This document shows positions 54,306 to 60,600 of a stretch of 60,600 bases of DNA, one piece after another. A program made the position numbers and the translations under genes. Under the pieces are notes generated by a model. That model saw nothing but the letters and a program-made list of their open reading frames with translations, made no database searches and was not told the DNA's origin. Position 1 is the first letter of the stretch, and the number at the start of each line of letters is the position of its first letter. The DNA comes from FEN-1297 sp964498065. GTDB lineage: Bacteria > Bacteroidota > Ignavibacteria > Ignavibacteriales > Ignavibacteriaceae. The stretch covers positions 1-60,600 of the forward strand of contig CAZCFZ010000023.1 of NCBI GenBank assembly GCA_964498065.1. Direction: 5' to 3'.

Positions 54306-54573
54306 CGGCGTATCTTGTTAATGTATAACAAAATCCCCCAAGTGATTAATTATGATAAAATAACTGCAAATCAATTTAACAAAGGCGGTTAAATAAGTAA
54401 AGAAAAAACTATATTGAAGTTATTGGCTTATTCCAACTCCTTTCAAAGGAAAAGAGATAGGCCCTCCCCTTGGTTTGATGTTTTACGGCAATGATTCGAA
54501 AATAGGTTCCAATTGGGAAGTGTCCAAGTTAGATTTAGTATTTTGGTTATTTAATATTACAAAATTATTGTCC

Positions 54574-54617
54574 TTTTAAGGAAATTTTAAGAATTAACTT
54601 AGAATGGTTTAAGACAT
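54574..54617 (+). promoter_or_regulatory. Four phased 11-bp repeats (OmpR-type operator A)
   Basis: Units start at 54574, 54585, 54596 and 54607 and follow TTTTAAGNAAN-like patterns (first two TTTTAAG, third variant CTTAGA, fourth GTTTAAG). A TATGTTTG element follows at 54624-54631. The same arrangement occurs at 57380-57423, upstream of the rubrerythrin gene. Direct repeats spaced one helical turn are typical for OmpR-family regulators, and such a regulator is encoded at 55175. Confidence 0.75.
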
Positions 54618-54623
54618 GATTTA

Positions 54624-54631
54624 ATATGTTT
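54624..54631 (+). promoter_or_regulatory. -7 element of the DUF2231-two-component operon
   Basis: TATGTTTG fits TAnnTTTG; transcription would begin near 54637. No consensus TTG at -33, as expected for an activator-dependent promoter. Confidence 0.6.
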
Positions 54632-54669
54632 GGGTCAAAAAAAGTAAAGGAGAAGAATATGTTTGACCC
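54632..54669 (+). promoter_or_regulatory. Hairpin enclosing the ribosome binding site
   Basis: GGGTCAAA (54632-54639) pairs perfectly with TTTGACCC (54662-54669), placing AAAGGAG and the start ATG 54659 in the loop/edge. It might modulate translation. It overlaps the predicted transcription start, so the 5' arm may only partly be in the mRNA. Confidence 0.45.
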
Positions 54670-55156
54670 GACACATATACACCCGATGATAGTACACTTT
54701 CCTATTGCCCTTCTAATAGTAGGTTTTTTAGCGGATGCTTTAGGCTTAATATTTAAAAAGGATTTCTTTAGCAAAGCAGGATTTTATTTATTAATTTTGG
54801 GAACCTTAGGTGTTGCAGCTGCTTATATTTCAGGTAATCTGGCCGGCGGCGATATTACCGAAGCAGGGAGTCTTAAACAAGCGCTGGAGACACATGAGTC
54901 CGCCGCAGAACTTTCTTTGTGGTTAATGGTAATTGCGGCACTTGTAAGGATTACATTAATTCTTACAAAAAAATATGTGGGAACATTTCGCTGGATAGCA
55001 TTATTTATATTTTTAATAGGAGTGTTGTCGATTGCCAGAACCGGATATTACGGAGGCGAACTTGTTTTTAAACATGCTGCAGGCGTTCAATTTAATTTCG
55101 GTTCTTTCGATTCCGGCTTTAATAACGATCAAGGAAATGAGAATCATAATGATTAA
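54659..55156 (+). CDS. DUF2231 membrane protein
   Basis: A 165-aa protein with four membrane helices: IHPMIVHFPIALLIVGFLADALG, the second near FYLLILGTLGVAAAYISG, the third LSLWLMVIAALVRITLIL, the fourth WIALFIFLIGVLSI. The HP-hydrophobic opening MFDPTHIHPMIVHFPIALLI is the DUF2231 signature. Function unknown; the family is often near cytochrome and stress genes. The ATG at 54659 is chosen because AAAGGAG precedes it. It is the first gene of an operon with the two-component pair, separated by 18 nt. Confidence 0.85.
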   Translation: MFDPTHIHPMIVHFPIALLIVGFLADALGLIFKKDFFSKAGFYLLILGTLGVAAAYISGNLAGGDITEAGSLKQALETHESAAELSLWLMVIAALVRITLILTKKYVGTFRWIALFIFLIGVLSIARTGYYGGELVFKHAAGVQFNFGSFDSGFNNDQGNENHND

Positions 55157-55174
55157 AATTAAAAGGGAGAATAA

Positions 55175-55843
55175 ATGCGAATTCTTATTGTTGAAGATGA
55201 GCCCGGTATTGCCAACTTTCTAAGGGACGGGCTTGTTGAAGAATCCTTTGCAGTTGATACGGCCTGCAATGGTAATAAAGGATTGGAAATGGCGGAAATA
55301 AACGATTACGATCTTATTCTACTCGATTGGATGATTCCCGGTATAAGCGGAATTGAAGTATGCAGGCAGATAAGAAAATCAAATACAAAAACACCTGTAA
55401 TATTTTTAACAGCTAAAGACACGGTTTCCGATATAGTCTTCGGATTGGAAGCAGGCGCCAATGATTATATAAAAAAACCATTTAAATTTGAAGAACTGCT
55501 TGCCAGAGTACGCGTTCAGTTGAGAACAAAAGACGGCGAACAAACTGTTCTTCACCTGAACGATATTCAGATGAATCTCGAAACTCACCAGGTATTCAGA
55601 GAATCAAGAGAGATAAATCTAACTCAAAAAGAGTTCGCCCTGCTGGAATATCTTCTTAGGAATAAAAATAAAGTTTGCACCCGTACAAGAATAATCGAAC
55701 ATGTATGGGATATTCATTTTGATGCGGATACTTCCGTTATTGATGTGTATATAAATTTTTTAAGGAAGAAGCTTGATATAGGATATGGGACTAATTTCAT
55801 ACATACTGTACGCGGAGTCGGATATATTGCAAAAGAGGAATAA
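55175..55843 (+). CDS. OmpR-family response regulator
   Basis: A 222-aa regulator: receiver with phospho-acceptor Asp in LILLDWMIPGISG (about residue 51), then an OmpR/PhoB winged-helix DNA-binding domain (about 125-220: LTQKEFALLEYLLRNKNKVCTRTRIIEHVW ... DVYINFLRKKLD). It is cognate to the kinase 55843-57225, whose ATG overlaps its stop. Likely binds the 11-bp phased repeats at 54574 and 57380, giving autoregulation and control of rubrerythrin; this is inference. Confidence 0.95.
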   Translation: MRILIVEDEPGIANFLRDGLVEESFAVDTACNGNKGLEMAEINDYDLILLDWMIPGISGIEVCRQIRKSNTKTPVIFLTAKDTVSDIVFGLEAGANDYIKKPFKFEELLARVRVQLRTKDGEQTVLHLNDIQMNLETHQVFRESREINLTQKEFALLEYLLRNKNKVCTRTRIIEHVWDIHFDADTSVIDVYINFLRKKLDIGYGTNFIHTVRGVGYIAKEE

Positions 55844-57225
55844 TGAAGTTAAGTCTTAGGACCCGTATAACATTTTTCTATCTCGCTGCTACAAGTTTAT
55901 TAATAGGGATTTTATTTATAACTATTTATTTGGTTGTTCATCAGACTGTTTACAATCATCTTGACGGTGATCTTGATACGGAAGCTTCCGAGATCGAAAA
56001 AAATCTTGTCATACTTAATAATCAGTTTATGTTTGCAAACAAATTCGAGTGGAATGAAAATGAACACAGCCAGATTGAAGTGAATCCCGTATTCGTTCAG
56101 GTGGTTGATACTGCTGGGAAAGTTATTAAAAAGACCGGGAATTTATTAAGTGGAAATCTTGAGTTTGACCATACATTAAAAACAAAGACCTACTTTAATA
56201 CTAAACTTTCCGGCCAACCGACTAGACAAGTTCAGCTGCCTATTATAAATCCGGTCGGGAAAACATTAGGCTTTATAATTATTGCTATGCCTCTCGAAGA
56301 ATCGGCAGTTGTTCTTAACAATTTATTTATTGTTCTGATTAATTCTTACTGGATAGTTTTGTTCGCCTTATTTTATATTACAAGATTTATTGCAGGTGCA
56401 AGTATTTCTCCGATAAATAAAGTTATATCTACTGCCGAAAGGATTACTAAAGAAAATTTAGATGAGAGAATAGACCTGCCGGTTCATAGAGATGAAATTT
56501 ATACTTTAACATCAACTATTAATGAACTGTTAAACAGGCTTGAAGATGCCGTGTTAAGGGAAAAACAATTTACCGCTGATGCTTCACACGAACTGAGAAC
56601 TCCCCTTTCGGTTATTAAAGGTACTCTAGAAGTACTTATAAGAAAACCCAGAGATATTGAACAATATGAAAGTAAGATTCGTTACTGCATAAATGAAGCA
56701 GACAGAATGTCCGGCTTGATTGATCAACTGCTTATGCTGGCACGTTATGAAAGCGGAAAATTAACTCCTGTGATCGCTAAAATAAATATCTATGACAGCA
56801 TTAATTCGGCAATTACAAGACTGCGGAGTTTTATAGATCAAAAGGGAATAATTATTAATTTGAGCTGCTGCGATAATGCTTTAGTTAATGCAGATATATC
56901 AATGCTGGAAACAATACTGGAAAATATTTTATCCAATGCAGTTAAATATTCCGATGAAGGAAAACAAATAGAGATTTCGGTAGATAAAAAAAATGGAAAT
57001 GTTGTGTGCTCAATAAAAGATAACGGAATCGGGATGACAGAAGAACAGGCTTCCAAAATATTCGACCGTTTTTACCGTGCGGATGAATCACGCACGCCTC
57101 AAGCCGGCGGCAACGGAATCGGTATGGCAATTGTAAAAAAACTTGCAGACCTTCAAAATCTTGATTTAAATGTAGAAAGCAAAGTTAATAACGGAACAAC
57201 TGTCTATATTAAATTTCCATCATGA
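55843..57225 (+). CDS. Membrane sensor histidine kinase (HAMP, HisKA)
   Basis: A 460-aa kinase of the PcoS/CusS-like class: first helix TFFYLAATSLLIGILFITIYLVV, periplasmic sensor segment (about 35-160) with no named domain, second helix (LFIVLINSYWIVLFALFYITRFI), HAMP (about 185-240), HisKA with His in DASHELRTPLSVIKG, and HATPase with DNGIGM and GGNGIGMAIVKKLADL. It pairs with the upstream regulator. A metal/redox or envelope stress signal is plausible because the regulon candidates are rubrerythrin and a DUF2231 protein. Confidence 0.94.
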   Translation: MKLSLRTRITFFYLAATSLLIGILFITIYLVVHQTVYNHLDGDLDTEASEIEKNLVILNNQFMFANKFEWNENEHSQIEVNPVFVQVVDTAGKVIKKTGNLLSGNLEFDHTLKTKTYFNTKLSGQPTRQVQLPIINPVGKTLGFIIIAMPLEESAVVLNNLFIVLINSYWIVLFALFYITRFIAGASISPINKVISTAERITKENLDERIDLPVHRDEIYTLTSTINELLNRLEDAVLREKQFTADASHELRTPLSVIKGTLEVLIRKPRDIEQYESKIRYCINEADRMSGLIDQLLMLARYESGKLTPVIAKINIYDSINSAITRLRSFIDQKGIIINLSCCDNALVNADISMLETILENILSNAVKYSDEGKQIEISVDKKNGNVVCSIKDNGIGMTEEQASKIFDRFYRADESRTPQAGGNGIGMAIVKKLADLQNLDLNVESKVNNGTTVYIKFPS

Positions 57226-57379
57226 ATATTTTTCTGATCCTTACTACCTCATGAGTATGTTTTTAAATTTCAATTTAACTTTTTATATCTATAGACAATT
57301 TCGTCGAATATTAAAACATTAACTTAATTTTTTACAAAATTTAACCGGATAATTATTCAGTCAGAAAATTATCATAGTA

Positions 57380-57423
57380 TTTTAAGCAATTTTTAAGAAT
57401 AGTTTAAAGTTGGTTTTAGACTA
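57380..57423 (+). promoter_or_regulatory. Four phased 11-bp repeats (OmpR-type operator B)
   Basis: Units start at 57380, 57391, 57402 and 57413: two TTTTAAG units, then GTTTAAAG and GTTTTAGA. TAAGTTTG follows at 57431-57438. Units 2 and 4 match operator A almost base for base (TTTTAAGAAT and TGGTTTWAGAC). Confidence 0.75.
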
Positions 57424-57430
57424 AAGTATG

Positions 57431-57438
57431 TAAGTTTG
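57431..57438 (+). promoter_or_regulatory. -7 element of the rubrerythrin gene
   Basis: TAAGTTTG fits TAnnTTTG; a TTG at 57410-57412 gives a near-normal spacing (one base short). Start of transcription would be near 57444. Confidence 0.6.
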
Positions 57439-57480
57439 ATTCACAAAAAAACAATATTAAAACTAAAAGGAGAACTAAAT

Positions 57481-58107
57481 ATGAAAGCTAAAACTTTTCT
57501 AACTTTTGTCTTTTCTGTTTTATTTTTATCTACCTTAAATTTTGCTTCTGATTCTTCAACAAAAAGTAAAACTGTTGATAACCTAAAGGCAGCGTTAACC
57601 GGAGAAACAACTGCCAGTGCAAAATATGCAGCCTACGCTAAGAAGGCTGAAGAAGAAGGATATAAAAATGTTGCCTTATTATTTAAAGCGGCTTCCAAAT
57701 CGGAAAGCGTTCATGCGGGAAATCATAGAGCCGCATTAAAACAGTTAGGAGTTGAAGTAGGTAAAATCGAACCTAAATATGAAGTTAAAACCACTAAAGA
57801 AAATTTACAGGATGCAATTAAAGGTGAATCTTATGAAGTATCGACGATGTACCCGGATTTCATAAAAAAAGCGAATGAAGAAAAAGTTAATATTGCAATG
57901 CTATCTCTGAATTATGCATATCAAACCGAAAAGAAACACAAAGTTATGTATCAGAGTGCTCTTGAAAAATTAAATGCAGGTAAAGAAAATACAATGCCAG
58001 CAAAATATATGGTTTGTTCAACCTGCGGTAATACATATGATGGCGAAGCTCCTGCCAGGTGCGGAATTTCCATGACACCTAAAGACAGGTTTTATACTAT
58101 TCAATAA
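57481..58107 (+). CDS. Exported rubrerythrin with an altered rubredoxin-like site
   Basis: A 208-aa protein. The start at 57481 is chosen because AAAAGGAG precedes it and a signal peptide follows (TFLTFVFSVLFLSTLNFAS), so this rubrerythrin is exported, unlike most. The ferritin-like diiron domain has ALTGETTASAKYAAYAKKAEEEG, SKSESVHAGNH (ExxH), GESYEVSTMY and TEKKHKVMY. The C-terminal domain has one CxxC (CSTCG), but the second pair reads RCGISMTP where family members have C-x-x-C, so one Fe ligand is Ser (TCC codon). Rubrerythrins detoxify peroxide. It lies behind OmpR-type repeats, suggesting control by the adjacent two-component system. Confidence 0.9.
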   Translation: MKAKTFLTFVFSVLFLSTLNFASDSSTKSKTVDNLKAALTGETTASAKYAAYAKKAEEEGYKNVALLFKAASKSESVHAGNHRAALKQLGVEVGKIEPKYEVKTTKENLQDAIKGESYEVSTMYPDFIKKANEEKVNIAMLSLNYAYQTEKKHKVMYQSALEKLNAGKENTMPAKYMVCSTCGNTYDGEAPARCGISMTPKDRFYTIQ

Positions 58108-58125
58108 AATTAATAATAATAATTT

Positions 58126-58180
58126 GGAGGCTGTCTCTTTTTATTGAGTATATTAGTAACGAGACAACCTCCTATTTTAT
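58126..58180 (+). terminator. Intrinsic terminator after the rubrerythrin gene
   Basis: GGAGGCTGTCTC (58126-58137) pairs with GAGACAACCTCC (58161-58172) with one mismatch; TATTTTATC follows. Loop of 23 nt. Confidence 0.8.
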
Positions 58181-58361
58181 CGGCATTGATAATACTTATC
58201 TATTAAAATCAACTTCAATTCAGATATTCTTTCAGATGTGATTCTTAATAACATTAAAATTGTTAAGATGAATTTGTAATCGCGTTAAATTATTTTTCCG
58301 GCGCATTTATTTCTTTTAATTTAGCCGATTTTATAATAATCTTATTGCAGTTATTTTTGTT

Positions 58362-60536
58362 ATGAAATATTTTCTCCTGTCTCTTTTAATCTTTTTCCCC
58401 GTCCTTATCTTCGGGCAAAATATCTTTAAGGCAAAAATAAATGATGAAAAAACCGGTGAAGCGCTTGTCGGTGTAAATGTTTTTATTCAAAAATTAAATA
58501 CAGGCGCGGTTTCAAATAATGACGGGATTGCTTTAATCAAAAATATCCCTAACGGTATTTATGAAATTGAATTTACTTCCGTAGGCTACAAAACATATAA
58601 AATGAAAGTAGGTTTCCCGCTTTCAAATCCCGATACAACTTTTAATGTCTCTCTCCAACAACAAGCGGTAAAAATGAGTGAAGTGCAGGTAACATCTACA
58701 AGAACCAGCAACCGGGTTGAAGATACACCTATCCGTGTTGAAGTTTTAGGCTTAGATGAGGTGAAAGAAGAAACCGGTATAAAGCCTGGAAATATTTCAA
58801 AATTATTAGGCGAAACTTCCGGCGTCCAAATACAGCAGACGTCAGCTACGACAGGTAACGTTGTCTTTAGAATACAGGGACTGCCAGGCGGCTATACACA
58901 ATTATTAAAAGATGGTTTTCCATTATACAGCGGATTTTCTTCGGGTTTGAGTTTACTGCAGATTCCCCCGCTGGATCTGCAGCAAGTTGAGGTTATAGAA
59001 GGATCGTCTTCTACCTTATACGGCGGAGGCGCTATTGCCGGCATCGTAAATCTTGTTACAAGAAAACCCGGCCCTAAACCGCATTGGTCGGTTTTATTAA
59101 ACCAGACTCAAAAAGGTGAAAGCGATATCAGCTCCTTTTATTCCGGCAGAACAAATAAACTTGGTGTTACATTTATGGCCAGCTACAGCAGGCAGAAAGC
59201 TGAAGACGTAAATCATAACGGCTTTACGGATATTCCCCAATTTGAGCAGGCAAATTTTACTCCTAAATTATTTTATTACTTTAACAATTCTGCTTCGCTT
59301 ATGGCAGGTTTAACCTTATCGTATGATAACCGCAAAGGCGGCGACATTTACGCCATTAATAATACACCGGATTCTCTGCACAGTTATATTAACAGCACAA
59401 AGTCTTCAAGAACAATCAGCATATTAAAGTTCACTAAAAAATTTACATCGGGAAATAAGCTTACTTTTAAAAACAGCATAAGCGGTTTTAACCAAAATAT
59501 ATCTGTTAATTCCACATTTTTTAAGGGGAATCAAATTTCAAGTTTTTCCGAATTAACATATGCAGTTATTTATAAAAATAACAATATGGTGCTCGGATTA
59601 AATTTTAATACGGATAAATTTACAGAGGACAATGTTATTCCGGTAATACCTCTTAATTACAATTATTTTACAACCGGGATTTTCGGGCTGGATAATTGGG
59701 ACATTTCAAAAAAGATAACCATACAGTCCGGGCTGCGCTTTGATTACCATAATAAGTACAAATCGTTTATCTTACCCAATTTAGCTGTCCTCTATAGATT
59801 TACAAATAATTTTTATGCAAGGTTGGGAGGAGGTGCCGGGTATAAGATTCCTACCGCATTTACTGATCTTTCAGAAGAACAAGCATATAAAAATGTTTAT
59901 CCCGTTGCAGATTATATTAAACCTGAAAAATCGATAGGAGCAGATCTGGATTTTAATTACCATCTAATTCTCTCAGGTGAATTAAATCTTTCTATAGACC
60001 AATCTTTTTATTATACGAGAGTTAATAATTCACTTATTCCTCAGCAGGATTCTTTAACTCTAAATAAAATATTTTATATCAATTCAACTTCTCCGCTTGA
60101 GTCGAAAGGGATTAATTCAAATATTGAAATTTCATTAGGTGACTTTGGAATCTTTATCGATTACACCAATACAAATGCGGTATACAAATATCCTTCCGGC
60201 ATTAAGCATCTTGAACTTACCCCGATAAATAAACTAAATACAACTTTTACTTATGAAGTTGAAGATGATTGGAAATCCGGTATTGAAGCATTTTATACGG
60301 GAAGACAATATCTAAATAACAACATAAAATCTCCCGGGTATTGGACAATTGGATTGATGATAGAAAAAATATTTAAACACTTCTCAATTGTCGGCAATGT
60401 AGAAAATCTTTTCGATGTAAGGCAGACAAAATATGAAAGCATTGTAAATCCGCCTTACACAAATCCAACCTTTAAGCAATTGTATGCTCCTATTGACGGA
60501 GTTGTAGCTAATATTGAATTAAAAATAAAAATGTAA
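58362..60536 (+). CDS. TonB-dependent receptor with carboxypeptidase-like plug extension
   Basis: A 724-aa outer-membrane receptor: signal peptide (LLSLLIFFPVLIFGQN), a carboxypeptidase D-like regulatory domain (about residues 20-105; KINDEKTGEALVGVNVFIQK), a TonB-box/plug region (EVQVTSTRTSNRVEDTPIRVEVL..., about 108-230), and a 22-stranded barrel to the C-terminus, ending NIELKIKM. It imports an unidentified substrate, probably a siderophore, vitamin or metal complex, using TonB energy. No SusD partner follows. A TATTTTTG element ends 2 nt before the ATG, so leaderless initiation is possible. Bases 60537-60600 at the window end show no gene. Confidence 0.93.
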   Translation: MKYFLLSLLIFFPVLIFGQNIFKAKINDEKTGEALVGVNVFIQKLNTGAVSNNDGIALIKNIPNGIYEIEFTSVGYKTYKMKVGFPLSNPDTTFNVSLQQQAVKMSEVQVTSTRTSNRVEDTPIRVEVLGLDEVKEETGIKPGNISKLLGETSGVQIQQTSATTGNVVFRIQGLPGGYTQLLKDGFPLYSGFSSGLSLLQIPPLDLQQVEVIEGSSSTLYGGGAIAGIVNLVTRKPGPKPHWSVLLNQTQKGESDISSFYSGRTNKLGVTFMASYSRQKAEDVNHNGFTDIPQFEQANFTPKLFYYFNNSASLMAGLTLSYDNRKGGDIYAINNTPDSLHSYINSTKSSRTISILKFTKKFTSGNKLTFKNSISGFNQNISVNSTFFKGNQISSFSELTYAVIYKNNNMVLGLNFNTDKFTEDNVIPVIPLNYNYFTTGIFGLDNWDISKKITIQSGLRFDYHNKYKSFILPNLAVLYRFTNNFYARLGGGAGYKIPTAFTDLSEEQAYKNVYPVADYIKPEKSIGADLDFNYHLILSGELNLSIDQSFYYTRVNNSLIPQQDSLTLNKIFYINSTSPLESKGINSNIEISLGDFGIFIDYTNTNAVYKYPSGIKHLELTPINKLNTTFTYEVEDDWKSGIEAFYTGRQYLNNNIKSPGYWTIGLMIEKIFKHFSIVGNVENLFDVRQTKYESIVNPPYTNPTFKQLYAPIDGVVANIELKIKM

Positions 60537-60600
60537 ATTCCTTATGGTATATATTCATAATTAGTTGAAAAAAAAGAGACTCCTAAAAATTTAGTAATTT

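Noticed and set aside
54426..54480. Similarity to the 47690-47750 stretch (TTTCAAAGGA..., GGCCC...CCCCTT).
   Set aside because: Only short, broken matches; consistent with decayed dispersed repeats but not enough to define an element.

Overview
The window is an AT-rich bacterial chromosome segment that looks like a member of the Ignavibacteria (Bacteroidota/Chlorobi superphylum). The reasons are Bacteroidota-type promoters (TTG, about 19 nt, TAnnTTTG), many lipoproteins and secreted FN3, Kelch and beta-propeller proteins, two relics of a type IX secretion C-terminal sorting signal (read on the minus strand at 47767-47806 and 49738-49791), a hybrid two-component/AraC regulator and a TonB receptor with a carboxypeptidase-like plug extension. 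The lineage call is inference; no rRNA is present.

Layout. 142-8005: a complete tryptophan operon, trpE-G-D-C-F-aroF-B-A, preceded by a promoter, a 31-codon leader peptide with three consecutive Trp codons and a terminator/antiterminator pair, so a classical attenuator. 8263-22917: housekeeping genes (xth, ridA, mazG, phoH, a LysM protein and a small lipoprotein, radC, a TPR/periplasmic-binding-protein pair, guaA, gcvH, accC-accB, efp, a TPR membrane protein) and tRNA-Arg(CCG). 22918-32550: a gene-poor stretch bounded by the tRNA-Arg gene and a degenerate copy of it sharing 17 identical bases. It holds decayed genes, palindromic repeats, an orphan gene between direct repeats, a four-gene envelope cassette (PEGA/DUF5683-like protein, two FN3/propeller lipoproteins, a beta-barrel) and an excisionase-like small protein, and it behaves like an eroded integrated island. 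32607-38919: lipoproteins, two tandem Kelch lipoproteins and a hybrid sensor kinase/AraC regulator, with two copies of a conserved two-hairpin element. 39409-47232: secreted proteins, a TlpA-like thioredoxin protein, a PRC-barrel protein, an NtrC-type regulator with its PAS kinase, and an outer-membrane barrel. 48148-54305: a GNAT-nitrilase fusion, a Met-rich cytochrome c, an NfeD-like protein and a large M48 metalloprotease, with two REP-like triple-hairpin elements and a relic of a type I restriction subunit. 54574-60536: a DUF2231 membrane protein with an OmpR/HK two-component system, a secreted rubrerythrin and a TonB-dependent receptor.

The strongest regulatory signals are (1) the trp attenuator, (2) four 11-bp phased repeats placed identically ahead of a TAnnTTTG element upstream of both the DUF2231-two-component operon and the rubrerythrin gene, which suggests one OmpR-family regulon, and (3) the two-hairpin element upstream of the Kelch and lipoprotein genes, whose stems differ by compensatory changes. 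All positions were read by eye. Homology calls rest on motif recognition, not on database searches.
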